Part shown: positions 1-13,100 of the stretch, in pieces
How positions within the stretch are numbered: position 1 is the first letter of the stretch
How the letters are laid out: the number at the start of each line of letters is the position of its first letter
Origin: Tamarix chinensis
Taxonomy: Eukaryota; Streptophyta; Magnoliopsida; Caryophyllales; Tamaricaceae
DNA length: 64,000 nt
NCBI GenBank assembly: GCA_030549775.1
Contig: CM060181.1
Location: 36,178,563 to 36,242,562 of the forward strand
Direction: 5' to 3'
The notes under the pieces: generated by a model
What the model was told of the DNA's origin: nothing
The model's database searches: none
Seen by the model: only the letters and a program-made list of their open reading frames with translations
Position numbers and translations under genes: made by a program

Positions 1-1198
1 ACTTGTCTAGTCATGCCAAACTTGAGAAGAAAATAAAACCGACAAAGCAGCTAACTAGTTTTTCCACCAATCAACAACTCATAGGAAACCAATTGATTAG
101 TTTGACCATATTGGTAAATGGGTCTAAGGAAAGACCAAACCACTCTAGTCATAAGGCCATCAGTTAATGGGTTTGTCAAACCCATTGACTATTCATGGGA
201 ACCAATCGACTGGTTCATCAAATCGATCAAAGAAAAGAAGGAGGAGGAGGAGGAGGAAGAAGAAGAAGAAGAATGACGTACGCAACCTTTTCTCAAAATA
301 GAATTTTAAGGATAATGAACTAAAGATCTTCAACATTTCTTAAAACCTTAATCCTTCCTTACTTGAGAGAAACAAGGGAGAATCAAAGATAATATTAGGA
401 GAAGAAAAGAAGAGACAAGAATTCATCCAAAGGATAAGGAAAAAAAATCTAAGCCTCTATTTTTCTCACCTAAGAAGAAAAGGAAAGAAAAGTAGAGAAT
501 GCCTAACATTTAAAAAAAATCATAGAGGAAAAGGAAGAGTGAGCAATTGTAGATGATGGGGAGTGAGAATGAATTAGGAATGAGGTGTAGGAGAGTGTTG
601 GTTAACATCCATAAGTGGGGGAGAGAGAAGTTTGACTTGGGTTTAGTGTGGGTAACCAATGTATTAGGGAAACACATGATGAGGTAAGGAAAGTAGAGTG
701 TAACTAAGGAGAGGCATCGTAGAGGGTTGGTAAGTTAGGGAAGAGGTCTAGAAAATAGAGGAAAGTGAAGGAAAAGAGAGAGAATGTAAGAAATGCCTCA
801 AAATGCTTTTAGGGAACTTTAACCAAATAAAATTATAAAATTATCTAAATAATGTAAACATAACCCCAAAACACTAGAATTTACTTATTCGCACAAATAG
901 ATTCTAATTAGAAGTTTTCATAAACATCAAAAAAAAGATTCAAAGCAAAAGAAAAAAATGAGCTAAAAAGTAGGACAACTAGTCAATCGATTTAAGCAAA
1001 CTAGTTAACTTATTTATTAGGAAATAAAATTGAAGGATGGCAAGCATACGGGCCGATTAGTTAGGGAAACTTGTCGATCGTTGCACCTAAAATTCACAAC
1101 TCTATTAGAACTACATGCCCTTTCCAAGACCAAAACTCATTTATTTATATCAACATACTTTTAAATATAATTTGAAGGATTTTAGGACAGAGTATTAC
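1..1198. repeat. 3' part of a long LTR (copy A), cut by the window edge
   Basis: The segment contains CAATCGACTGGTT-type motif arrays (about 60-240 and 960-1090), a purine-rich middle and an end reading GAGTATTACA. The same order of landmarks recurs about 2.95 kb downstream (copy B) and in the solo LTR at 37437-40905. It has no open frame worth calling. Confidence 0.6.
238..272 (+). repeat. GAG/GAA microsatellite
   Basis: A run of GAG triplets passes into GAA triplets inside LTR copy A. Confidence 0.9.
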
Positions 1199-4150
1199 AC
1201 CTATAAATCATCCTTTGTTTGCCAGAATAAAAGATGGATCATCACAATGACCACACCAATATACTATTAGTATGCTAAAGTATTAGAAAAACAAACTACC
1301 TAAAGCATAGTAAGGGTGCATGTTGCACATTGAAGTCAAATAGAAACATGGTAAAACATATACTAAGATTATATAACTTCCAGGCTCATGAATATAATAC
1401 GATAAAGCATGCTCCCATAAGAATCATAGAAGAAGTAATAATACATGCAATTCATTAAAACCATATAAATTAGACCATGCTATCAATCATCGTCTTAGTG
1501 ACCACATACTTCCAATTATTGAGATATTTAGTTTAACCACACCTAGTTCTCCACCATAAACAAAAGTCAAGGTAGCATACACATGTAATAGGATACCACA
1601 CCCACCATCTGGGGTTAGAATACATTAAAGGGGATTTTCTCCAGGAATACCACTCCCACTATACATGAAATGCACTTGTCATGAGGGCTAACATGGATTG
1701 GGATACCATACCCACTACACGTGGTTAAAGTACATCAAGGGGGCTTGTATTATGATACGTCACCCACCACACCATGAATGCATCTGTCGTGAAGGTTACA
1801 CAAATTTGGGATACCACACTTGCCTAAGCAATGGATAATATAAAGTGTTAGGGGGCTTGTACAAAGATATCTCACCCACCCTAATAGGACACCGAGGTTA
1901 TGCTAGCCTACCATAATATAATACTATATCTCAAGGATATGTGCACAACCTCATACCGACCACAACCCTATAGAGAAAAAAATAGGTATTGAGTGAAAGA
2001 TAAAAACATAGGGTAACCCGCCCACTAGCTCATGGCTAACATAATCTTAATCCATTATTATTGAATTCCAAGTAATATAAAAAATCCTCGTTAATTCCAT
2101 TTATAACCAATTGGATATTTTCAAGTGATAACACCAAACGTAACACAAGATATACAAGCAACCAATTTGGTGTTTAGAAATGATACCAAACTTAACCACA
2201 TAGGGCATCACAACATTATCCATTTGATGCCCATTAAATTTTGATTAAATATGGTTTAAGTTATGATTAAAATATTGTAACTACATGAAAACATTAATAT
2301 ATAAATCCTAAAGAAAGAGAATCAAATAACAATCAAACATGGAAAATATAGGAAGACTAGCCGATCAATCGCTAGAACCAGCCAACTAGTCTTGTCACAC
2401 CAGACCAGAGAATACATAGAAGCAAAACCAATTGACATGTTAGTCTAACAAGTTGATTATTCATAGGAACTAGTCAATGAGTTTGGCCAAACTAGTCAAT
2501 GTATCTAAGCATAGGCTAAACTACTCTAGTCATAAAGCAACCATTCAATGGCTTAGGTAAATCGATCAATTGCTCATTGAGACCAGCTAATTAGTTTATC
2601 AAACTAATTGATTATCTAAGAAACCAACCAATCATCACCTCCAAACCCAAAAGATAGTTCACACAACCAATTGATCAGTTACAATAACCACTCGATTTAT
2701 CAGGGTAAAACAGCATCCAAACTCATGAAACGCACATGATTAAAAATCACCAAACTTTTCCAATTGAATTCTAGCATGCTTATTGTCATAAAATGTATAA
2801 AAGGGCATACTCTATATACAAAATCAAATGGGTACATGGTAGAATTGATACTCAAAAAGATCATGCTTAAATTACATAAGATTCATATATGATATCAAAA
2901 TACTTAAAATATGTTCTAAAATCTCATAGATTAAACATTGCCACATGATGGAATCCACCAACTCAAAAGAATACTTACACATCATAGAAACATACCAAGA
3001 ATAGAAAACCACAACAAACAATACAAGACCTTATCTATGTTAGAGAAAATAATGTCTTAATTCCAAGCAAATCTTCTAGCATACAATACTCCTACTTTAT
3101 GGTTTCAATTAAGATCTTAATTTTCTAAGAGAATCAAGAATCAAAACCATTAAAACTCATTTTCAAAAATTAATAAAAATGAATCAAAATAATAAAGGAA
3201 AATGGCTAACACAACATTTCTCTCAAAATAGAATTTCAAAAAGGAAGAAACTAAGTTCTTCAGCCTTTCTCAAAACCTTAATCTTTCATTACTTAAGAGA
3301 AAGAAGGTAGAACTAAGAAAAGATTAGAATAAAAAAACGAAAAGAAAGATTCATCCAATAATGAGATGAATAGAGGTATCCTTTTTTTCTCCCAACAACA
3401 AGGAAAAGGGAGAAAAAATGAAAGATATCTCAACACTTACCAAAATTTACCAATGGGAAAGGGAGAAAAGAGCAAATGCAGAAAGAGTAAGTTAATAATG
3501 AAGCATGAGGGAACTTCCTCAACCTTCCTTATGTTCAAAAATTAGGGGAAGTAAAGAGAGAAGAGAGTTAACTTATATGGATTAAAGGGCATCAATGTAT
3601 AAAAGGGTGAATGATGAGTGTGAGGGAGATGGAGATGGAGATGGAGTTAAATCACTAGGATTAAAGGGATTACGTAAGTTAGAGGAAGGGTTGTAGCTCA
3701 ATCTACATGCAGCCATGCTTGCCAAATGAGAGAGGGAAGTGAGGGGAAGTAAGAGAAGGTAAGAATACTAGAAAAGTACTTTTGGAAATTTTTTAGCTAA
3801 ATGAAAATCATAGAATAATTGAAATAATGTAAAAATAATCCAAAGCACAAAAATATGCTTATTAGCATAAATAAATTCTAATTAGAAGTTTTTATAAATA
3901 TTGAAAAGACATTCGAATTCAAAATTAGAAAAGGATCTGTAATCATAGGATAACTAGTCAACTAATTTATCACGAAATAAAAATCCTACTCTATAAGCGT
4001 ATCGGTCAATAAATTAAGGTAACCAATTGACTGGTATGCCTCAAATTCATATTTTTATTAGAGTTTCAAGCCTTTTTAAAAACCAAAACTAATTTTTTTA
4101 TACCAACATAATTTTAAATATATTTTTAAGGATTTTAAGATGAGGTATTT
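1199..4150. repeat. Long LTR copy B of the same family as 1-1198
   Basis: Landmarks repeat those of copy A about 2.95 kb later: CTCTCAAAATAGAATTT at about 3224 matches about 293, and CAAAACCTTAATC near 3273 matches about 340-350. Both copies end in a similar AAGGATTTTA-containing segment before GAGGTATTTCAC (4142-4153) or GAGTATTACA. Arrays of TCGA-centred motifs lie at 2340-2700 and 3950-4050. The 1560-1980 stretch carries repeated ATACCACACCCACCA-like units. No TGTAATACC-type start is seen near 1199, so B is either 5'-truncated or part of a tandem LTR fusion. Confidence 0.55.
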
Positions 4151-6540
4151 CACTAATGTTAGTGTGTTGGGTGTTGTAGATTCAAAATTGAGTGAATGCC
4201 CCCTTACCTAAGTGCCTAAGTGCAATAAATGTTGAAGATCCTTGATAAAATCCCCTTAGCACTAGCACATAGTGGTGGTGGGAGTTACAGTCCTACGTTC
4301 GTCTTGATCGTGGATATAGATGATGGCTTAATTATAATAAGAATATTTATGGTGTTGTAGATCTAAAATTCAACATATGCCCCTTTATCTAGGAGACAAA
4401 GTGGGGTGGATGTGGACAATCCCTGAGAAAAGCCTCATTTGCAATAGAGTGTAGTGGGGGTGGAAGTTAGTCCTACGCTAGTCCCTATCACGGATAATGA
4501 CATTACATAAATTACCCTCATGGCCTATCCTAGGAATTCATGAATGGATGGTTATGTGTGTTTTACATATTTTGCTATGTTATATATGTTATCCATGGCC
4601 CTACGTGTTACATTTTCTAAGCTTGTCATATACTGTATTTTTATATAACTTCAATGTGTAGTGAAAGAACACTAGATGGGGTGAAGAGGGTTATTAAGTA
4701 TGGTGATAAGAAATTAAAAAACGTGACACATAATATATAATGGTTCAAGAATATGATTTCTCTACATCCGTTACCAAAAGGATTTGCCTTTTGGATTTTG
4801 AATCTCCTACCTATTTTATTGATTATCACTCTTCTTTTGATTTAAAAGCCTACTATCTCATTGAATTATAGAAACTAATTTATAACATGACCTAGTTACC
4901 CTCTCTTGGTTTATGGATCTAGTTATGTAATGACCTCTCTCACAAATGCTGAGCAAAATATAATGTCAATATAGTGAGTTTTAAAAAGAGTTGTGGTTGA
5001 TTACAAAGTATCTCACAATTGATACATATATGAAATTTAAGGAACAATTTATGAGTATAATTTAGTTAAAAAGGATAATACTTTACAATCAGGGAGAAAG
5101 TTCCAACTAAGTGGAGTGAGCACAAATACTTTTTAAAATATCTTAACTTGAGATAAATATGAAAGTGAATAGTCGAAAACTAAATATAAGTAGGAGTAAA
5201 GATTTGAGTTGTGCCATTAATTAGAGCTCAAAAGTTATTTGTATTATACCTCATAAATGTTATATACATTCATTCCCAATAATGTAGCCTTTAGGATAAA
5301 AGGCGTAAATGAATTGATCGAGCAATGGATTGAATTTTAAGCATTTAATGTTGTTTGTTGATTAGTTTAGGGTACTAGTTGATTTGTTGCCCTGACTAAT
5401 CAATTAATTGGTCAAACTAGTTAAAGGATATTGTTCAAACCATATGTGAAATGTTCCCATTGTATAAACTAGTTGACCAATTTAGGGAACCAATCAATTG
5501 GTTTTATACAATAAATTTTTGGTCATTTGAACATATAAGAACAGTTAAATGATTTAGTAGATCAATCGATGTGTCATGTAGGACAGTCGATGGATGTGCT
5601 CAAAGCAGTAGATTAATTTAGGCCCTGGGGAAAAAACATTTTGTGCTTACCTTAAGCCTTAGATGGTTGGTCAAACCACCCATTTAGTTTATGAATCGAT
5701 CAATCAATTTGATAAAACCAGTTGAAGTTTTCAAATAGAGATGAAATGGTTTTCTACAAGAATAAAACCCAAGGCATTTTAATCAAATCAGTCAACCGGG
5801 TTTATAAACCAGTCAATTAGTTTAATGAAAGTAGTTGAACTGTTCAGAAAGAGGCAAAATGAGATTTTAAAAGAATTGAACACATATCCTAATTAGCCAA
5901 ACTGGTCGATAAATGGATTTTTATAGCAATTATAACCTAGTTAGTCAAACTAGTACATCAATTTGATAAAATTACTCAAAGAGTTCAACCAAAGGCAAAA
6001 ATATTTTTCTTAGGATTGAAAGTCTAATTAGCAAGTTGATTGGTTTCTAAGTTTTTGCAAATTTAAATTCCTAGTTTTGAACAAAAGTAATCAATAAGCT
6101 GTGAGACTATTAGACTCAAAAACAATTTAAAAAGACTTCATATTCAAAATCAACAAGAAATTTATATCAAAAAATACCTTTAAGGGTGATTTTAAAACTT
6201 CCCAAGAGATTAAATTAAAAAATATTGTGCTCAAGATAACCTAAAATTTATAATATACATCTTAAGGTCTTTAAGTCTTGATAGAACTTATATAATCTTC
6301 TATTATGTTTTAAAGCTTGATTGTTCTTTTAAATGATTTACTTAAAAATTGATTTGAAAAGGTATGTTTTTACATCCTTGTAATCAACAATGCTTGTACA
6401 CCAAACATTAATATATATATATATATATATTCTTAAAGATTTTATAATATAGTACAATCCAATTTTATAATCTCATTCTTAACCTCTAAATTGATTCTAA
6501 AAACCTTGATGATAATGTCCCTTAAGCCCCGCGCCTCATT
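4151..6540. repeat. Degenerate repetitive DNA with an internal duplication and TCGA-motif arrays
   Basis: Two related units near 4175 and 4355 share GTTGTAGAT followed by AAAATT and ATGCCCC, about 180 bp apart. From about 5330 to 6060 there are many degenerate copies of an AACCAGTCAATTGGTTT-like palindromic motif, as in the long LTRs. No coding frame is convincing. Confidence 0.4.
6411..6430 (+). repeat. AT dinucleotide microsatellite
   Basis: There are ten consecutive AT units. Confidence 0.9.
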
Positions 6541-6886
6541 CACATTGATCCTAATCCGGCCGCATACCACCAGACATCCCAAATATAAATATCAAACACG
6601 AGGCCCGATTTGATGTCGAGAAAATCGTTATGGTCCTATTAGTAAACAAGTCACTTCGTAAAGCTATATAAGAAGAGCCTAATAAGATAAACTATCTGGA
6701 AGAATGAGCAACGAATGGGATGGGACAATAAGTGACTTGAACAGCATGCCTTGCTAATAAAGATTGAAATTCTCGAGCTGTCTTACAGCATAGCTAACTT
6801 GGTTTATAATTAACAACAAATATAGGCAATAACGATTTCTAAAAACGACACAGCCCGCCAGTGGAATGGTCTGGAAATATTGAGAT
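6541..6886 (-). other. Probable 3' untranslated and downstream region of the membrane-protein gene
   Basis: This is the stretch directly downstream of the stop codon. It is less AT-rich than its surroundings near 6530-6620 and is not obviously repetitive. I could not place a cleavage or polyadenylation site with confidence. No other gene is seen here. Confidence 0.35.
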
Positions 6887-7106
6887 TCAAAGACCAATGA
6901 TCTTTCTGTTCAAATGCTCCCCGGCAGTTGAAATACCCCCTCCATGGTGATCATGATCATGATCATGAAAGATAAGCGTCAAGATTCCGACCAAACAAAG
7001 GACTGAACCCACAAGTAGCTTGTCATATCGCTCCACCCAATGGAACTTGAGTTGACTCGCGCCATAGAATGACAGAGCCACCAGAGAGGTCATCACAGTT
7101 ACAGTG
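6887..7106 (-). CDS. Exon 3 of the membrane-protein gene (residues 159-231, stop)
   Basis: The exon follows the acceptor AG at 7108-7107 and ends at TGA (6889-6887). It encodes the last two helices (ALSFYGAS and [17 protein letters not shown]) and a histidine/aspartate tail [11 protein letters not shown] that could bind divalent metals. The reading frame is clean to the stop. Confidence 0.88.
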
Positions 7107-10100
7107 CTGCATTACGAACCATACGATGCCACATATCAATTTACAAATAAAAAAATAATCAACTAAACATGATTGTCCAAAGTTTCAAATCACAGCTCAC
7201 TTTTGTCTATAATACTCTCTATAAAGAACATCCAAAAATCTTGTCTATGAAGAGTGCACCCTTGTGGCCACGTGCTTTAATTCTTTGACTAAAAGACACA
7301 GTGAAGAGCTTGCCAAATGGAAGATGTGTGATTATACGGACCTCGGGGAAGCACTCTACCTCATCTATGAAAAGTGCACTCTACCTCTTGTGACCAGGTG
7401 CTTTAATTTTTGACTAAAAGACCCACACAGTGAAGAGCTAGCCAAATGACGTTGTGCGATTCTATGAACCTTGGCCCTCAGGTAAGTGTAGGAAGAAAAT
7501 TTTGTTTTTAAAAAATCATTATTGGACATTAATGGCAATGTTAAAAAGGCAATCAAAATTTCATGAACACCCTCAAAATACAGATGCAAGCCTGTTTGAA
7601 GATGGGTTTTCAACAACCCAAACAAACAAAGAATTCTTACTACTAGAATAACATGGATGGCGCCGCATGACTTGCATGAACCTCGCTTAAAATGTAATTT
7701 TAACTCTTCTTGCCATGAAACTGCTAATGGGTGGCTGCAAAGTAGAAGCAATGCTGCAGGGGGAGCTCTCTGCTATGAGAACAGCATGAAATGATAATCA
7801 TCAACTCTTATCTTGATACATGAGTTACATATTTGATTTGAATTAAGATGAGACTGGTGGATGGATAAATTCAACAAAGAAAATGAAGAAATGCATGATA
7901 GTAAACAAGTGACCTTGGAATTTTTCTAAGGGTTTCTGACTATAAAATCATCATTCAAAGCATTCAACTTTTACTTAAAAATTAATAATTGTTTGGTAAG
8001 CTCTCAAAAACTATGAGAGAAGATGGCAATTTTGGCCAAGAGTGCATACACATCAGAATCAAGCTGCCTTCATGGTCCAATGGTTTAGTGGACACAACTC
8101 AATCAAAATTAGCTTTTTGTTTTAAGTTACAAGACAACTAAAATAATTACAAAACTAAACCAATTTATCTCTGTCTACTAACAAACCAAGCCAGCTCGCG
8201 AACTTTTTGAGCTCGGCTCGCTTGTTTAGTTAAACGAGCTTAAAAATTAGACTTGAACTCTGCTTGATTATTAAACAAGCCAAGCTTGAGCACAATAAAT
8301 TTGGGCTCGAGTTTGTTTATAGTGTAAAAACTCGTGAGCTCGGCTCGTTTACCACAAAAGCTCGCAAGTTGGCTCATTAAAAACTCAACTCGATTCGTTA
8401 AAAATTCGACTCATTTATAAACAAGACAAGCTCAAGCTTTATTTTTAGGTTCGTTTATTAAATAAACCGAGCCCAAGCCTACCCCAGCTCGACTCGACTC
8501 GGCTCATTAACAGCCCTATCTACAAGTTAACCAAGAATGGACATGAATAGTGAAAAGTATAACTAATCATACACGGCAAGATAGAGCACAATCTTCCATG
8601 TTTTGAAGATCACCTATTCTCTACATTTGTTGACACCTTGTCCTTGCCCTTCCACTAAGCCAGCCACTTCATTGTCCAAGAGTCATCCTTGGCTTGTTAC
8701 CTTTGGTTTGAAAGTACACTTGTCCATACTACACAAAATGAGTAGAGTGCACTCTCCATAAGCCTTGATGTTCACCTCTTCTTAGCCAATTGTACTATGG
8801 TCCTCACAACCTTCCTTAACTTAGCAACCTTGGCTTGATTGAGCTGTAATACATCCCATTGTCTTGATTGAGTCAACCGTCAACTTCCCAATAGCAAATA
8901 GTAAAAGCTTGTCTAAGCCAAAGAAAAGTGAAACAGCTTGAGCCACATATAAGCAAGTGTTTCCATGCTCTACATGGCTTGCTCTAAGCCTCAGAGAATC
9001 CCATTCAATAGGGTTTTGCTTCCGTTCTCCTTGTCAAGGTCTTATTCAATGGTTAATACTTGATAGCATTTGAAAAGTTAAATTATTATATATGTCCCTG
9101 CATCATTTTTCCTTTTAAGTTCTTGACAAAGCTACTATCAAATCCATACTAACATGGTCCCTTGGTTGAGTACGGATGGATGAAGAAGTGTAGATCCATC
9201 AAGGAAACTACTCTCAGCCTTTTGATATGAATAACACCTACCAATGATATATTAAACATCTCCTACATAAAAGCATTCTTGAAGTGTCTACAATTTTGTT
9301 ACTACCAAAGTGACCAGCTATACTGGACTCCCTCCATGTGACTCTCTAACAAGTACCTCCCTAATGGTATTCTTTGGGATGCAAAGCTTGTTATTCGTGA
9401 AGAGAAAACCTATTGAAGTGTGAAGCAGCTAAGAACCCTCCTCCCATCACAAATGAAGTACCTAGAAAAGACTTCATCTTTCTTGTAAATCTCTTTAGTA
9501 CAATCAAAACCAAGAATCTGTCTAACAAGAGATCATACAATGCCTCTAAAACAACGCCAGCAACCACATTAGACTTATCCAACTTGTGCTTGGCCACAAA
9601 AGAGAAGGATCAAAGGAATTCAGCCATCTTACATGTCTTATATTGTGTACCTTGAGATCAGTATCTATCACAGGCTCGCAAAGAGATCTTGTTAAGCTTA
9701 AGTCCACCTTTTCCGTTACATTGCTTGTAACCCATGGAAATTGAGGGAAATTTAAATGTGAATTGAAAGTGACTTCAAGAATTGAAGTGGTTTTAATGGG
9801 ATTGAAAGGAGAGAATTAGAAAGAATTGAGAGTGTTAGCAAGCTTACTCTTACTAATTGTCCAGCTTATTTTATTATAGGGAACTACAAGCCTAAAGTTA
9901 TCATAAGGGTAAAGCCGTAGATGATAACCTATATTATTCTATTACATAATATATTATTTAGGTTATTTTATTTCATTCCTTAATTACGAATATTAGGTGA
10001 TGCTTAGTATTGGGGACAAAACACTTTCCTTTTAATATCTAATATAGGAATTGGTATTTACCTTACCCGACAAGGTGCTCCATAGCTCAGCCTCCAAGGT

Positions 10101-13100
10101 TTCGACCCCATGGCCATAACATCATGATAATTGTTCGCCATCGATCTACTTAATTGACTCATGATAATTGTAGAGGACAAATTACTAAGGACAAGTTTAA
10201 TGTGACTGGTGATTAAGAGCCCTTACAGCCATATAAAATCCATTGCCATGTGTTACATTTGAGCCTTTAAGCTATTCAATTTCTCACTAAAGAAGGTAAT
10301 CACACAACAATTTTAGACACCTATGCCAACTTTAATAGCATCAAACTAAACTTCAAACAACCTATTAAAGAATAGGAGCCTCATTAATTTTTCTCTTGAT
10401 CACTTCATACCTCTTGAGTCGGTCTTGACCACATCTAAACTTTCCCTTCTTGTACGATCAAAAGAATTAAAAAAGTGCTAAAACTCCTCATGAAACTTAG
10501 GTGGAAAGAGGCCAAGCCATGAAAGCTCTTTATGGTTGTAACATTAGTAGGAAGCAACCATGATTTGATAGCTTCCACTTTGTTCATGCATAACAATTCC
10601 ATATCATAACACCAAGCTAAGAAAAGTAACCTTTGGCATAAATAATTCAAAATTTCCCAATTTTTCCATACAAGTTATTCTTCCTTAGGGTCAAAAATAC
10701 ATCCCTAATGTGCCTCACATGCTCTTCATGACAAGAACTATCAACAAGAATATGTCCACCAAGTAAACAACAAAAAACTTGCCAATAAAGAGACGAAGTA
10801 CCTCTTTCATTAATCTCATGAATGTACGTGCAACATTTGATAAACTAAAGGGCATCACCATCGTTTTATAGTCAATCCTTAGTCTTAAAAGCTATCTTCC
10901 ATTCATCTTCCTCCTTCATTTGAGTATGATAATAGCCACCTCTAAGGCCAACCTTAGGAAACATAATAGAACCTTGTAATTCATAAAAGAGATCATCAAG
11001 TCTAGAAATGAAGTAATTATATTGATTTTTTCTATGGCTCTATTATCAGTATAGATCCGCATAGAGCCATCATTCTTAAGCACAAGTAGGGCACCTTCGA
11101 ACAACAAATCATCTACTTGCCTTTGAAATGTTCTAGCATCCTTTAGGTTACACCTAGAGGGTGATCTATTGGATATAATAGCTTCAAGCATAAGGCTAAT
11201 GTAGTGTTCAATTACACTAAAAACTCTTCTAGAAAGCATTTCACTAAAGGGCTCATACAAGAGGAACCATCATTCAATTCAACCGAAGATAACAAATATA
11301 TCATTTTCCCCATGTTCAATACTCTTTCAATTTGGCCTTCACTCACAAGAAATATGTTTTTAGAATGAGAACCTTCATCGGCTTTAAATTGTGGTGTCCA
11401 ATAGGTGTGAGGGGTGTTAGGGTGATGAATTTACTATCTAATGTGAACAAAATGGTTTTACCTACCATCAAGCTCGAGGCTTAGTTACCTAACAATAAGG
11501 GTTACGACACTTATATTGCCAAAGACTACCATGTAAAATATGGCTCCACAACCCATAACATCATAAAGCACTTTATCACGGTATATGCTTTCCATAGAAA
11601 AAGATTCAGGTGCTTTTTAGTTACCTCAATTTTTATGGCTTAGGATAAAGTGTTATAGTAAGCCTAAGCTTGTCTATAAGAGTTTTTGAAGCCATTTCTA
11701 TAACTTACTCCATCTATGATCAAAGATAAAACCTTTCCAACAATAGTGTACTTGGATAGGAAGATGGTTTCTCTTTGTGGATCAGCCACTAGAATCTCCT
11801 TGATGTAAGGAGTCTTGGGTTGACCTTGATTCGAGCTAGAATTGCTATATCCAAGTCTATCAGTGTAATCACCCTCGTGTTAAGACATTTAGATTGGTAA
11901 CAACAAATCCCTTAGCACTTGAAATGCCTAACTCCTCTAGCTTCTTTCTCCTTAACCTTGCTTCAAGGATTGAAGGTTTGGAGAAGTTGCAACCTTCGAA
12001 ATTGAAGCAACATCTTTTTGACCAACCAGTCCTCTTGGTGAGAACCTTGAAGTGTTCCTCTTCTCCTTATACTTCTCCACTTTGGTGGAAAGATTGAATA
12101 GCTCACTTAACATGTAGTATGGTTTTAATTTAAGACTCCTAACAATGTTATACCTAAGAATGCAGAAGAATATTGGGCTCGAATCCTAAAGCAAAAAAGA
12201 AATTGTGAAATGAAATGCCCTTTGCCTCTACCTATAAACTCATCCAAGGAACCTTAAAATATGCATTCAATTGCTTCTCCCATCTCAAGCCTTGTCACAA
12301 GCCTTTCAAACTCATTATTATTTGAGAGAATCATTTACTGAAGCCCTTCTTTATGAGAGCAATGCAAGAATCTCTCTTTCATTAGTTTCTTCTTCTTTTA
12401 TCATGATTATACCTTTCATTTCTCCTTTCTCCTCCTTTGGTGGCGAAAGTATTCTGACCAAAAGATGCATATCATTTGAGCTTTAGCATATCTACCTTGA
12501 AATCTTTACATCCACATACCCCTTTGCCTTAAAGAGTCATAAACATCCCAATTCTCATCTAAAGATCCTTGAGGTTAACGCTAGCATCAAATTTTGGTGG
12601 TTTGTCCTTTGCATCCCAAAGACCAACCCCCCCTTTATTAGGCACACTCCTCTTCTTTGTTAAGAAGAGGCACGTGAACAAGAGCTAATGAAACTGGCCT
12701 CACTTTATCCACTGCTTGCAACTTCTTCCTCTTATTAGAATTCCTCCTTATTTGAACCCTAGGCCCGACTCTATTCTATAACATTTGGGGGACCCTATTT
12801 ACATTTTCTCTTAGGGAATCCATGTCTCTTCTCAAGGTTTAAACCACTTACCTCGAGATGCTCATTGTTCCATGAAAATGTTGAAACCTAAGGGTTTGTG
12901 TGGGAAAAGTGGACAGTTTTTTTGTGAGTGTTTGGTTAATATAAAAGGATGGAAAGGATTATATTTCAAACACAATCTTTCAACCTAAGCTCTAATACCA
13001 TTTCGATGCATATAGAATACAAAGTAGGTTTAAGCTAAGATGAAATTTCATGGATGGATGAATTCCATGAAGAAAAAATGCAAGATAGTAAACAAACGAT

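Larger units (their letters stand above)
9106..13003 (-). pseudogene. Decayed gag-pol interior of the intronic gypsy element
   Basis: Read from high to low coordinates: zinc-knuckle-like RHFKC and RVITLID residues near 11930-11860; reverse transcriptase with FQRQVDDLL and [15 protein letters not shown] (11150-11030); the connection-domain motif [18 protein letters not shown] near 10540-10470; and an RNase H/integrase-border motif [11 protein letters not shown] near 9590. Stops and frame changes are frequent, and a bridge between FEG and ALLV is missing. About 9700-10130 may be a further insertion, because polyprotein similarity is lost there. No integrase core was recognised. It is non-functional. 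Confidence 0.75.

Noticed and set aside
7365..7751. 128-codon minus-strand open frame
   Set aside because: It lies over a tandem duplication in intron 2 and shows no recognisable protein motif.
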